A DNA stretch of 64,000 nt from Cryobacterium glucosi (GTDB lineage: Bacteria; Actinomycetota; Actinomycetes; Actinomycetales; Microbacteriaceae): NCBI RefSeq assembly GCF_004402235.1, contig NZ_SOFS01000034.1, positions 62,357-126,356 of the forward strand, in the 5' to 3' direction. The number at the start of each line of letters is the position of its first letter. Position 1 is the first letter of the stretch. Position numbers and translations under genes: made by a program. This document shows, piece after piece, positions 47,340 through 55,604 of this stretch. The notes beneath the pieces were generated by a model. The model was not told the DNA's origin. It saw only the letters and a list, made by a program, of their open reading frames with translations, and did no database searches.

Positions 47340-49037
47340 TTGGCTGGTGGCGACGGACTTCTCGGTCACGATCTCTTGCAGGGCGAGAAGGGGCCACAGG
47401 ATGCCTGTGGCGTCTTCGGCGTGTGGGCTCCCGGTGAAGAGGTGGCCAAGCTCAGCTACTTCGGGCTGTACGCCCTGCAGCACCGCGGCCAGGAATCGGC
47501 CGGAATCGCGACGAGCGACGGCAGCAAGATCCTGATCTACAAGGACATGGGCCTCGTCGCCCAGGTCTTCAACGAGGCGGCGCTGAGCACCCTCATCGGT
47601 CACATCGCGGTCGGGCACACCCGCTATTCGACAACGGGATCCTCGAGCTGGCAGAACGCCCAGCCGACCCTCGGCCGCACCTCGAGCGGAACCGTCGCCC
47701 TCGGCCACAACGGCAACCTGACCAACACGGCCGAGCTGCTCCAGCTCGTGCACGAGCGCTACCCGAAGGTCGAGGGCGAACTCGCCCGCGGCAACACCAC
47801 GGACACCGCCGTCATCACCGCCCTCTTCACCGGGGACCTCGACCACACCCTCGAGGCCACCGCGCTCGAGGTGCTCCCGCGCCTGCGAGGCGCCTACTGC
47901 CTCGTCTTCATGGACGAAACCACCCTCTACGCCGCCCGCGACCCCCAGGGCGTGCGCCCGCTCGTCCTCGGCCGGCTCGAGCGCGGCTGGGTCGTCGCCT
48001 CGGAGACCGCTGCCCTCGACATCGTCGGGGCGAGCTTCGTCCGCGAGGTCGAACCCGGCGAGCTCATCACGATCGACGAGAACGGCCTCCGCTCGCAGCG
48101 GTTCGCCGAGTCCAAGCCCGCCGGCTGCGTCTTCGAGTACGTCTACCTCGCCAGGCCGGACACCACGATCGCCGGCCGCGGCGTGCACGAGGCCAGGGTC
48201 GAGATGGGCCGCCGCCTCGCCGCCGAGTACCCCGTCGAGGCCGACCTCGTGATCCCGACCCCCGAGTCCGGCACCCCGGCCGCGATCGGCTACGCCCAGG
48301 CATCCGGGATCCCGTTCGGCCAGGGCCTCGTCAAGAACTCCTACGTCGGCCGTACGTTCATCCAGCCGTCAGAGACGATCCGCCAGCGTGGCATCAAGCT
48401 CAAGCTCAACCCGCTCAAGGCCGTGATCAAGGGCAAGCGCCTCATCGTCGTCGACGACTCGATCGTGCGCGGCAACACCCAGCGCGCCCTGGTCAGCATG
48501 CTCCGCGAGGCCGGCGCCGCCGAGGTGCACGTGCGCATCTCGAGCCCGCCGATCACCTGGCCGTGCTTCTACGGCATCGACTTCGCCTCCCGGGCCGAAC
48601 TCATCGCGACCGGCCTCGGTGTCGACGAGGTGCGCCAGGCCATCGGCGCCGACTCCCTCGGCTACCTCTCGCCTGAGGGCATGATCGCCGCGACCGAGCA
48701 GCCGCGCGAGCGGCTCTGCACCGCGTGCTTCACGGGCGTCTACCCGATCCCGCTGCCCGACGCCCTGCACCTCGGCAAGAACCTGCTCGAGCGCACCGCC
48801 CCGGTCGGGTCGACCGATTCGACGCGGTCGACGGCGTCCGCAGGGTCGCCGGTTGTCGCGAGCGACGCATCCGTCGCCGCAGCAGAGGCCTCCCGCACAT
48901 CAGACGGATGCGACCCGGGCCCCGACGCGGAATACGAACCGCTCCTCGACCCGGCTTCGATGCGGGCGAGCACGCGAACCCCCGTGCGCGGCACCCAGGG
49001 ACAGTTCATGATCGGCGATCCAGGAAGACAAGAATGA
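47340..49037 (+). CDS. purF: Amidophosphoribosyltransferase
   Basis: Committed step of purine synthesis: PRPP plus glutamine to phosphoribosylamine. 565 aa. The TTG start (AGAGG 8 nt upstream) gives a 22-residue propeptide before Cys23 in DACGVFGVW, which becomes the N-terminal nucleophile after cleavage. The N-terminal amidotransferase contains GHTRYSTTG and HNGNLTN; the PRPP site is GKRLIVVDDSIVRGNTQR near residue 365. A Ser/Thr/Asp-rich tail (~residues 485-565) extends beyond the family's usual end. It overlaps purM (ATGA). ADP/GMP feedback inhibition is expected from the family. Confidence 0.96.
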   Translation: MAGGDGLLGHDLLQGEKGPQDACGVFGVWAPGEEVAKLSYFGLYALQHRGQESAGIATSDGSKILIYKDMGLVAQVFNEAALSTLIGHIAVGHTRYSTTGSSSWQNAQPTLGRTSSGTVALGHNGNLTNTAELLQLVHERYPKVEGELARGNTTDTAVITALFTGDLDHTLEATALEVLPRLRGAYCLVFMDETTLYAARDPQGVRPLVLGRLERGWVVASETAALDIVGASFVREVEPGELITIDENGLRSQRFAESKPAGCVFEYVYLARPDTTIAGRGVHEARVEMGRRLAAEYPVEADLVIPTPESGTPAAIGYAQASGIPFGQGLVKNSYVGRTFIQPSETIRQRGIKLKLNPLKAVIKGKRLIVVDDSIVRGNTQRALVSMLREAGAAEVHVRISSPPITWPCFYGIDFASRAELIATGLGVDEVRQAIGADSLGYLSPEGMIAATEQPRERLCTACFTGVYPIPLPDALHLGKNLLERTAPVGSTDSTRSTASAGSPVVASDASVAAAEASRTSDGCDPGPDAEYEPLLDPASMRASTRTPVRGTQGQFMIGDPGRQE

Positions 49038-50137
49038 GCAACGCATCGTACGCGGCAGCCGGAGTCGACACCGAGGCGGGTGACCTCGCCGTCTCGTTGA
49101 TGAAGGCGGCCGTCTCGCGCACCCACGGCGCAGAGGTGCTCGGCGGTTTCGGCGGTTTCGCCGGGCTCTACGACGCCTCGTTCCTCACCGCGTACAAGCG
49201 CCCGTTGCTTGCGACCTCGACCGACGGCGTCGGCACCAAGGTCGCGATCGCCCAGGCCATCGACAAGCACGACACCATCGGCCAGGACCTCGTCGGCATG
49301 GTCGTCGACGACATCGTCGTGGTCGGCGCCCGCCCGCTCTTCATGACCGACTACATCGCCTGCGGCCGGGTCGTGCCCGAGCGCATCGCCGAGATCGTCG
49401 GCGGCATCGCCCGCGCCTGCGCCGAGACCGGCACCGCCCTCATCGGCGGAGAGACGGCGGAGCACCCGGGGCTCCTCGGCCCCGACGACTACGACGTCGC
49501 GGGAGCGGCCACCGGGGTCGTCGAGGGCGACCAGGTGCTCGGCGCCGAGCGCGTTCGCGCGGGTGACGTCGTCGTCGCGCTCGCTTCCTCCGGCCTGCAC
49601 TCCAACGGCTTCTCGCTCGTCCGGCACATCCTCGCCGAACGGGGCATCGGCTACACCGACACGTCCGACGAACTCGGCGGGGTCGTCGGCGAAGTACTCC
49701 TCGAGCCGACCCGGCTCTACACCGGACCGCTGCTGAGCGTGCTCGCCGACCCCGAACTCGCCGGCGCGGTGCACTCGCTCAGCCACGTCACGGGCGGCGG
49801 CATCGCCGCGAACCTCGCCAGGGTCCTCCCGATCGGCGCGTGGGTCGAAGTGGACAGGTCGACCTGGTCGCCCGCCCCCGTGTTCCGGGTGCTGAGCGCC
49901 TTCGCGGGCAGCACCCTGGAGAGTTCTGAAGGCACCTGGAACCTCGGCGTCGGCATGTTCGCCGTCGTCGCAGCGGATGCCGCGTCCTCGGTCATCGCGA
50001 GCCTCGCGGCCGACGGCATCCCGGCCTGGGTCGCCGGACGCGTGTCCACGGCCCCGCACGACCTCACCGGCTTCGTGCAGGGTGCCAAGGGCGTCAACGG
50101 CGGCGCTGTGCGCCTGGTCGGCGGCTACGCGGCCTGA
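49034..50137 (+). CDS. purM: Phosphoribosylaminoimidazole synthetase (AIR synthetase)
   Basis: ATP-dependent cyclisation of FGAM to AIR. 367 aa. Family marks: YAAAGVDTEAGD at the start, ATSTDGVGTKVAIAQ near residue 62, DLVGMVVDDIVVVGARPLF, GGETAEHPG near 140, and SSGLHSNGFSLVR; HVTGGGIAANLARVLP follows in the second half. Its ATG overlaps the purF stop, so the two are translationally coupled. It ends before a family D hairpin. Confidence 0.97.
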   Translation: MSNASYAAAGVDTEAGDLAVSLMKAAVSRTHGAEVLGGFGGFAGLYDASFLTAYKRPLLATSTDGVGTKVAIAQAIDKHDTIGQDLVGMVVDDIVVVGARPLFMTDYIACGRVVPERIAEIVGGIARACAETGTALIGGETAEHPGLLGPDDYDVAGAATGVVEGDQVLGAERVRAGDVVVALASSGLHSNGFSLVRHILAERGIGYTDTSDELGGVVGEVLLEPTRLYTGPLLSVLADPELAGAVHSLSHVTGGGIAANLARVLPIGAWVEVDRSTWSPAPVFRVLSAFAGSTLESSEGTWNLGVGMFAVVAADAASSVIASLAADGIPAWVAGRVSTAPHDLTGFVQGAKGVNGGAVRLVGGYAA

Positions 50138-50183
50138 CGCGCCCGCGCCGCGGCATCCGCCGCGGCATCCGCCGGTGCCGAGG

Positions 50184-50241
50184 GTTACCTTTCCGGTCGA
50201 GAGCGACCGGTAGACCGGGAAATCTCGACCGGAAAGGTCAC
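50184..50241. repeat. Intergenic hairpin, family D, between convergent genes
   Basis: Perfect 16-bp stem ACCTTTCCGGTCGAGA (50187-50202) with its complement at 50223-50238, extended outward by two further pairs after a mismatch; 20-nt loop. It begins 47 nt after the purM stop. A single half-arm (CACCTTTCCGGTCG) recurs near 57,834. Confidence 0.8.
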
Positions 50242-50321
50242 TTTCGCGCAGCGCCTATGAGCGAATGCTGCCAACTCGCTGGGTACCGCGCGGTCAGCGC
50301 GGTGCGGATGCCTGCACAGAC

Positions 50322-50347
50322 AAAACGGGCGCCGAGAGTGGCGCCCG
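50322..50347 (-). terminator. Intrinsic terminator of the DUF3073 gene
   Basis: On the minus strand CGGGCGCC-ACTCTC-GGCGCCCG forms an 8-bp perfect stem followed by TTTTG, 16 nt beyond the DUF3073 stop. It is the only classical stem-plus-U-tract terminator I see in the window. Confidence 0.85.
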
Positions 50348-50363
50348 GTACAGGGAACGGCGG

Positions 50364-50597
50364 TCAGGCGCGCTTCTGCTCGTCTTCGGTCGCGTAGGTG
50401 TCGACGTATCGGTCGGGTTCCTCGGAGGTACCCGGCTCGTACTCCGGCCACTTGGCCAGATCCTCGTCGAGACGCTCGTCGTCCACGGGATGCCCCGTGA
50501 GCTCGCGTTCGAGCGCGTTGTAGTTGGTGTCCGGGCTGAAATACTTCAGCTCACGGGCGACCTTGGTGTGCTTTGCTTTTTGACGGCCGCGCCCCAT
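50364..50597 (-). CDS. DUF3073 family small basic/acidic protein
   Basis: 77-aa cytosolic actinobacterial protein of the DUF3073 family: MGRGRQKAKHTKVARELKYF start, SPDTNYNALERELTG and a very acidic tail. Its function is unknown; the basic head and acidic tail suggest nucleic-acid or protein binding. Start at ATG 50597, with GGGGGT upstream. It has its own intrinsic terminator, and its promoter region contains the palindrome AAACTAG-GCG-CTAGTTT. Confidence 0.85.
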   Translation of the reverse strand: MGRGRQKAKHTKVARELKYFSPDTNYNALERELTGHPVDDERLDEDLAKWPEYEPGTSEEPDRYVDTYATEDEQKRA

Positions 50598-50667
50598 GCG
50601 AGACCCCCTAACGATGCCAGGCCAGGTGAGGAATGAGTCACCCGGGAGTTGCCGAACGGAATGGTGA

Positions 50668-50684
50668 AAACTAGGCGCTAGTTT
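50668..50684. promoter_or_regulatory. Palindrome between DUF3073 and the flavin monooxygenase
   Basis: AAACTAG-GCG-CTAGTTT, perfect 7-bp arms, AT-rich against the surrounding sequence, 71 nt upstream of the DUF3073 start. TAGTTT on the minus strand may also act as a -10 box. A regulator of either gene could bind here. Confidence 0.5.
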
Positions 50685-50784
50685 AGCATGGTGGGCCTGA
50701 AGGCCCGCTTGTGGCTCGGAGGGCGAACCGCGGCGCACACAGTGATCTTACGCCGGACGTACGCTGGTGAAGAGGGGGGACGCG

Positions 50785-51870
50785 ATGTCGAGTGACGCGA
50801 GCGTTCCCGTCGTCATCGTCGGAGCGGGGCAAGCCGGCCTCGCGGTCGCCTACTACCTGCGCAAATTCGAGCTGATCCCGGGGCGCGACTTCGTGCTCTT
50901 CGACCGCGGCCCGGACGCGGGCGGCGCGTGGCAGCACCGCTGGGCGGGACTCCGTCTCGGGTCGGCGCACCGGGTGAACGACCTGCCCGGCATGAGCGAA
51001 CTCGGCCTGAGCTTTGCGACGGCTGACCGTGACCGCCCCGCCAGGGACGTCGTCACCGAGTACTACCGCAGGTACGAGGAGCACTTCGACCTCAGGGTCG
51101 TTCGACCCGTCACTGTCACCGCCGTGTTCAATCGCAGTGCCGACCTCGTGATCCGAAGCGCGTCGCCTGGGTTCGGCGACCACGAGACGACCGCCCGCCT
51201 GCTCGTCAACGCCTCAGGAACCTGGGGCGCCCCGTTCGTGCCGCACTATCCGGGAGCAGCGAGTTTCGCCGGACAGCAGCTGCACACCTCGGGCTACCGG
51301 GCGGCCGAGGATTTCGCCGGCCGGAGGGTCGTCGTCGTCGGCGGCGGGACATCCGCCATCGGGTTCCTGCTCGAGCTCGAACACGTCGCCGCCGAACTGA
51401 CCTGGGCCTCACGGCGCCCGATCGACTGGGTGCACACCGATCAGCTCGACCTCGAGGGGGCGTCGGCCGCGGTCGCCGCCCAGGACGAGGCCGCCCGGTC
51501 CGGTCGCGCGCTGCCGAGCATCGTGAGCGGGACCGGCGTGCCCGTGAGTCGCCGGATCGCCGCGGGGATCGAGCGCGGGGTGCTCACCGCCCGGCCGATG
51601 TTCGCGAGCATCGAGCCGACCGGGGTGCGCTGGGCCGATGGCAGCTTCACGGAAGCGGACGTGATCATCTGGGCGACCGGGTTCCGTCCGGAGGTGCGGC
51701 ACCTGGCCCCGCTGAAACTCCGCGCCAAGGGCGGCGGGCTCGTCGTCGGATCAGGGGCGAGCTGGACCGACCCGAGGATCTTCCTCGCCGGGTACGGGCC
51801 GCAGGCGAGCACGGTCGGCGCGCACCGGGCCGGCCGGGTGATCGCCCGCCAGGTCGTCGCCCTGCTCTGA
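50785..51870 (+). CDS. Flavin-dependent monooxygenase-like FAD/NAD(P) oxidoreductase
   Basis: 361 aa. Two Rossmann motifs: FAD-binding VVIVGAGQAGLAVAYYL near the N-terminus and NADPH-binding VVVVGGGTSAIGFLLELE near residue 183, with an ATGFRPEV motif (~300) typical of group B flavoprotein monooxygenases. The FxGxxxHxxxY/F fingerprint is represented by FAGQQLHTSGY (~165). I chose ATG 50785 with a strong GAGGGG upstream; a GTG 18 nt earlier is in frame. Soluble. Substrate unknown; trimethylamine-, siderophore- or sulfur-type oxidations are possible. Confidence 0.83.
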   Translation: MSSDASVPVVIVGAGQAGLAVAYYLRKFELIPGRDFVLFDRGPDAGGAWQHRWAGLRLGSAHRVNDLPGMSELGLSFATADRDRPARDVVTEYYRRYEEHFDLRVVRPVTVTAVFNRSADLVIRSASPGFGDHETTARLLVNASGTWGAPFVPHYPGAASFAGQQLHTSGYRAAEDFAGRRVVVVGGGTSAIGFLLELEHVAAELTWASRRPIDWVHTDQLDLEGASAAVAAQDEAARSGRALPSIVSGTGVPVSRRIAAGIERGVLTARPMFASIEPTGVRWADGSFTEADVIIWATGFRPEVRHLAPLKLRAKGGGLVVGSGASWTDPRIFLAGYGPQASTVGAHRAGRVIARQVVALL

Positions 51871-51946
51871 CCCGCCCTCCTGCTCGCCCCGGAGCACCCT
51901 CCCTGACGGCGGGTGCGACGTGGGCGGGAGTCGGGAGGGGGCAGGG

Positions 51947-52315
51947 TCAGCGGGCGAGGAGGTAGCCGGCGGCGCAGACCGCGATGCCGAGAAGCAGGGT
52001 GCCGACGAGGTTGAGCACGGCCGAGCGCCAGCGGCCCTTGAGTGCGAGGTCGATCGTCTCGACGCTCCAGGTGCTGAACGTCGTCAGGCCGCCGCAGACC
52101 CCGGTCAGGAGCACGAGCCGGAGGTCGCTGCTGAGCACGGCGCGCTCGGCGAGCCCGAGGATCACGCCGCCGATCAGCGCCCCGGCCACGTTGACGATCA
52201 GCACGCCGATCGGCAGGCGGCCCGGTCCCACCGGGAGGGCGCGCGATACGAAGTACCGCACCACGGCTGCCGCACCGCCGCCGGCGACCACGGCGGCGAA
52301 GACGAGGGAGTTCAT
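51947..52315 (-). CDS. crcB: Fluoride exporter CrcB/Fluc subunit (second of pair)
   Basis: Inner-membrane fluoride channel subunit, 122 aa, four helices. GGLTTFSTWSVETIDL (~residues 73-88) is the signature with the Phe pair and Na+-site Gly/Thr, and PIGVLIVNVAGALIGG carries the conserved Asn. Its ATG overlaps the stop of the upstream crcB (ATGA). Two adjacent crcB genes in Gram-positive bacteria usually make a heterodimeric channel. End of a three-gene operon. Confidence 0.9.
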   Translation of the reverse strand: MNSLVFAAVVAGGGAAAVVRYFVSRALPVGPGRLPIGVLIVNVAGALIGGVILGLAERAVLSSDLRLVLLTGVCGGLTTFSTWSVETIDLALKGRWRSAVLNLVGTLLLGIAVCAAGYLLAR

Positions 52316-52719
52316 GACCGGGCCCCTGCATCCGCTGCGGGGTGGTGACGGATGCGCCCGCCGAGCCAGACGCCGAGCGCGGCCGCCGGGAACCCCAGCA
52401 GCAACGTCGCCAGCAGGTACAGCCCAGCGAGCGGCCACGACGAGGCCGCGCCGAGGGAGACGAGGGACACCATCACGGCCGAGAACGTCGTGAAGGCGCC
52501 CAGCACGCCAGGGCCGAGCAGGAGCTTGAGCCAGGCCGGAACCGCGGGGCGGGTCCAGAGGCCGGCGACGAGCCAGCCGAGTACGAACGCCCCGACGGTG
52601 TTGATGATCAGGGTGCTGGTCGGGAACTGGGTGTCGCTGTGCGGCAGCGCACGGTCGATGCCGAGCCGCAGGGCCGTGCCGATGATGCCGCCGGCGAACA
52701 CGGCCAGTGCGTTCCGCAC
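52312..52719 (-). CDS. crcB: Fluoride exporter CrcB/Fluc subunit (first of pair)
   Basis: 135 aa, four helices. GAFTTFSAVMVSLVSLG is the signature region and FPTSTLIINTVGAFVLGWL has the conserved Asn. The GTG at 52719 lies 4 nt after the permease stop with no clear ribosome-binding site, so translation is likely re-initiated. Partner of the following crcB. No fluoride riboswitch is visible, as the gene is internal to an operon. Confidence 0.88.
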   Translation of the reverse strand: MRNALAVFAGGIIGTALRLGIDRALPHSDTQFPTSTLIINTVGAFVLGWLVAGLWTRPAVPAWLKLLLGPGVLGAFTTFSAVMVSLVSLGAASSWPLAGLYLLATLLLGFPAAALGVWLGGRIRHHPAADAGARS

Positions 52720-52723
52720 CGGG

Positions 52724-54913
52724 TTATTTGCGCTTCCGGCGCCGGGCGCCGGGGCGGGCGGGCTGCCCAGGGCGACCCGCGGCGGCTCCCGCCTTGCCAG
52801 AGGCTCCGGCAGCGGATGCCGCACCCGAGCCGTTCTTCGCCGCTGCCGCCGCAGCGGCAGCGGCCTGGATCTCGAGAGCAGAGGTCGCCGGGGCGAGCGG
52901 GCGCCGGGGGATCGGGCGCGGGCGCACCGGCTCGCCGCGACGGTCCTGGCCCGGGATCGGGCGGGACCGGCGGCCGTAGATGAGTTCGGAGGAGTCGAGC
53001 AGCCAGGGCACGAGCGCGATCGTGACACCGTGCACGAGCATCAGCTTCTGGCGGAGGCGACGGGCCTTGTGGTTGTGCAGCAGGTTCTCCCACCAGTGCC
53101 CGACGATGTAGATCGGGGTGTAGATGGTGACGACCTCGGAGCCGTGCGCGGCGCGGCGCTCCTTGATGTAGCTGATCAACGGCCAGCTGATGTCCCGGTA
53201 CGGAGACTCGACGATGCGCAGCGGCACCTGGATGTTCTGCCGGACCCAGTCGCGCTGCAACTGTTTGGTCTCTTCTTCGTCGATCGAGATGTGCACGGCC
53301 TCGATGCCCTCGTGCCGGGCGGCGATCGCGTAGTCGAGTGCCTTGAGCACGGGCTTCTGCATCTTGCCGACGAGCACGATCGCGTGGTCACCGGTGGAGC
53401 CGAAGGTCGTGTCAGGGTCGACTTCGATCTCCTTGGCGACGTCCCGGTAGTAGCGGTTCACGCCGAGCATCAGGGTGAACAGAACCGGCATCATCACGAA
53501 GACGAGCCAGGCGCCGTGGGTGAACTTGGTGATCGTCACGACGATGAGCACCACGCCGGTCAGGGCGGCGCCGAAGCCGTTGATCGAGAGGCTCGTGATG
53601 ATCGAGGCCCGGTTCGGCGGGTTCGTCTTGAGCAGGGTGAGCCAGTGCTTGACCATGCCGGTCTGGCCGAGGGTGAAGGATACGAAGACGCCGATGATGT
53701 ACAGCTGGATCAGCACCGTCAGGTTGGCCTGGAAGACGACCAGGATCAGGCAGGCGAAGAGGGCGAGGAGTACGACGCCGTTCGAGTAGATCAGCCGGTC
53801 GCCACGGGTGCTGAGCGACTTCGGTGCGTAGGAGTCCTTCGCGAGCACCGAGCCGAGCAGCGGGAAGCCGTTGAACGCCGTGTTCGCGGCGAGCAGCAGC
53901 ACGGCGGCGGTCGCGGCCTGCAGCACGAAGAACATGATCGAGTTGTTCCCGAAGGTCGCCGCGGCGATCTGGGCGATCAGGCTTCGCTGCGGCGACGTGG
54001 CGCACTCGGCCCAGCCGATCAGGTCGCAGGGGTTCTCCGCGTAGTGCACCTTCGCGATCAGCGCGAGGGTCGTGAGGCCGATGAACATCACGATCGCGAT
54101 GCCGCCCATCAGCACGAGGGTGCGCTGGGCGTTCTTGACCTTCGGGTGTTTGAAGGCCGGAACACCGTTGGCGATCGCTTCGACGCCGGTCAGGGCGGAG
54201 CATCCGCTCGCGAAGGAGCGCAACAGCAGCAGGATGAACGCCGACTGGGCAAGGTTTTCGGCGTGCACGCCGTAGCTCGCGGACTCCGCGACGGGCGCAT
54301 CACCGAAGATGACCCGCACGAGGCCGACGACGACCATCAGGATCACGCTCGCGATGAACAGGTAGGTCGGGAAGGCGAAGGCCTTGCTCGACTCGCGCAC
54401 GCCGCGCAGGTTGACGGCGGCGAGCATCACGACGAAGAAGACGGCGAGTTCGACCCGGAAGTTCACGAGTTGCGGCACGGCCGAGATGATGTTGTCCACG
54501 CCGCTCGCGACCGAGACGACGACGGTCATCACGTAGTCGACGAGCAGGGCGGATGCGACGAGCAGGCCTGCGCGTTCGCCGAGGTTCTTGGAGGCGACCT
54601 CGTAGTCCCCGCCACCGGAGGGGTACGCCTTGATCAGCTGCCGGTAGGACGCGACGACGACGACCAGCAGGAGCACGACGCAGGCCGCGACCCAGGGCGC
54701 GAAGCTCAGGAAGGCGAGCCCGCCGAGGGTCAGGATCATCAGGAGTTCCTGCGGGGCGTACGCGACGCTCGACAGCGGGTCGCTCGCGAAGATCGGCAGG
54801 GCGAGGTGCTTGGGCAGCAGCTGACCCTCGAGATGCTCGGTCGAGAGTGGTTCGCCGATGATCCACCGCTTCGCGGAGCGAGTTTCTGGCGCTTGGGAGC
54901 CGTCTGGTGTCAC
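52724..54913 (-). CDS. KimA-like APC-family permease (probable potassium importer)
   Basis: 729 aa. About 12 helices of the APC/LeuT fold; SDPLSSVAYAPQELL in helix 1 and SGGGDYEVASKNLG match KimA-type importers. The C-terminal cytoplasmic part (from ~residue 495, HAIVLVGKMQKPVLKALDYA, then HWWENLLHNHKARRLR) resembles the KimA dimerisation domain. A ~75-residue Ala/Gly/Arg-rich tail is extra. Start is GTG 54913: an upstream TTG is the first base triplet of a TTGACA -35 box, so it cannot be the start. In Bacillus this family imports K+ and is controlled by cyclic di-AMP. An amino-acid substrate is the alternative. First gene of an operon with two crcB genes. Confidence 0.75.
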   Translation of the reverse strand: MTPDGSQAPETRSAKRWIIGEPLSTEHLEGQLLPKHLALPIFASDPLSSVAYAPQELLMILTLGGLAFLSFAPWVAACVVLLLVVVVASYRQLIKAYPSGGGDYEVASKNLGERAGLLVASALLVDYVMTVVVSVASGVDNIISAVPQLVNFRVELAVFFVVMLAAVNLRGVRESSKAFAFPTYLFIASVILMVVVGLVRVIFGDAPVAESASYGVHAENLAQSAFILLLLRSFASGCSALTGVEAIANGVPAFKHPKVKNAQRTLVLMGGIAIVMFIGLTTLALIAKVHYAENPCDLIGWAECATSPQRSLIAQIAAATFGNNSIMFFVLQAATAAVLLLAANTAFNGFPLLGSVLAKDSYAPKSLSTRGDRLIYSNGVVLLALFACLILVVFQANLTVLIQLYIIGVFVSFTLGQTGMVKHWLTLLKTNPPNRASIITSLSINGFGAALTGVVLIVVTITKFTHGAWLVFVMMPVLFTLMLGVNRYYRDVAKEIEVDPDTTFGSTGDHAIVLVGKMQKPVLKALDYAIAARHEGIEAVHISIDEEETKQLQRDWVRQNIQVPLRIVESPYRDISWPLISYIKERRAAHGSEVVTIYTPIYIVGHWWENLLHNHKARRLRQKLMLVHGVTIALVPWLLDSSELIYGRRSRPIPGQDRRGEPVRPRPIPRRPLAPATSALEIQAAAAAAAAAKNGSGAASAAGASGKAGAAAGRPGQPARPGARRRKRK

Positions 54914-54921
54914 GAGGGATG

Positions 54922-54949
54922 ACACTACTCCGTTGGACACGACTGTCAA
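54922..54949 (-). promoter_or_regulatory. Strong sigma-70-type promoter of the KimA-like/crcB operon
   Basis: On the minus strand TTGACA (54949-54944), 16-nt spacer, TAGTGT (54927-54922), then 8 nt to the GTG. The best consensus match in the window; the mRNA is leaderless or nearly so, leaving no room for a riboswitch. Confidence 0.75.
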
Positions 54950-55028
54950 ACTTCCGGGAATAAGCCGAGCCGCCCGCGAGTTGGGTTACCCCCGCTTCCC
55001 GCACCCCGCGCATCCCCGCTTTCGCGGG

Positions 55029-55511
55029 TCAGGGGGACTGTGCCGCGTCGATCACCCGCCAGAGCGAGGTTCGCAGCGCGGTGAGCTCATCCAGGCTCAT
55101 GCCGAGCTTGTCGATGATGCGCGGCGGGATCGTGAGGGCGTCCTCGCGGAGTGCTCGACCGGCATCCGTCAGCGTGATGTCGAGCACACGTACGTCGTGC
55201 GCATTGCGACTGCGGCCGACCAGGCCGGCGGTCTCGAGGCGCTTCAGCAGCGGGGAGAGGGTCGCGGGTTCGAGGCGCAGCTCGGCGCTGAGGTCAGAGA
55301 CCGAACGCGGGCTGCGTTCCCAGAGGGCGAGCAGCACGAGGTACTGCGGATGCGTGAGGCCGTACGGCTCGAGGATCGGCCGGTACACCGAGATCACACT
55401 GCGGGACGCGATCGCGAGGGCGAAGCAGACCTGGTCCTCGAGGCGGAGCAGGTCGGGCGCGGACGCGGGCACTGTCGCGGAACCGGTCGTGCCCGGGGAA
55501 TCGTCTGTCAT
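55029..55511 (-). CDS. MarR-family regulator, OhrR-like (organic peroxide sensor)
   Basis: 160 aa. MarR winged helix with the OhrR hallmarks: DQVCFALAIASR places the reactive Cys at residue 29, and YRPILEPYGLTHPQYLVLLALWE contains the Tyr pair used in OhrR peroxide sensing. The wing region is RSRNAHDVRVLDITLTDAGRAL. Two GATTAGTGCACTAATC-type palindromes lie just upstream of its start, the expected autoregulatory site. No ohr peroxidase is adjacent; the divergent gene is a small CPxC protein. It follows, on the same strand, 79 nt before the KimA-like promoter region. Confidence 0.8.
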   Translation of the reverse strand: MTDDSPGTTGSATVPASAPDLLRLEDQVCFALAIASRSVISVYRPILEPYGLTHPQYLVLLALWERSPRSVSDLSAELRLEPATLSPLLKRLETAGLVGRSRNAHDVRVLDITLTDAGRALREDALTIPPRIIDKLGMSLDELTALRTSLWRVIDAAQSP

Positions 55512-55563
55512 CGGTTGGTCCCGCGCCTCTGCTGTTCCCCGTCGCGACCGTCTCGACGGAATT

Positions 55564-55601
55564 GATTAGTGCACTAATCGTAATTGATTAGTACACTAAC
55601 C
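55564..55601. promoter_or_regulatory. Tandem OhrR/MarR operators and divergent promoter
   Basis: GATTAGTGCACTAATC (55564-55579, perfect 16-bp palindrome) and GATTAGTACACTAACC (55586-55601, imperfect), centres 22 bp apart, two helical turns. The second overlaps TACACT (55592-55597), a -10 box 7 nt before the ATG of the divergent gene, so that gene should be repressed too. Confidence 0.8.
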
Positions 55602-55604
55602 ATT

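Noticed and set aside
47347-47535. GTG start and 62-codon frame overlapping the beginning of purF
   Set aside because: Out of frame with purF; the TTG at 47340 gives the expected propeptide and Cys nucleophile.
54914-54949. TTG start giving the KimA-like protein 12 more residues
   Set aside because: The TTG is the first triplet of a TTGACA -35 box with a TAGTGT -10 at 16 nt; those codons would lie upstream of transcription start.
54950-55028. Cyclic di-AMP (ydaO-type) riboswitch before the KimA-like gene
   Set aside because: Searched for because Bacillus kimA has one; the gap is 79 nt and lies upstream of the promoter, so no leader RNA exists to hold it.
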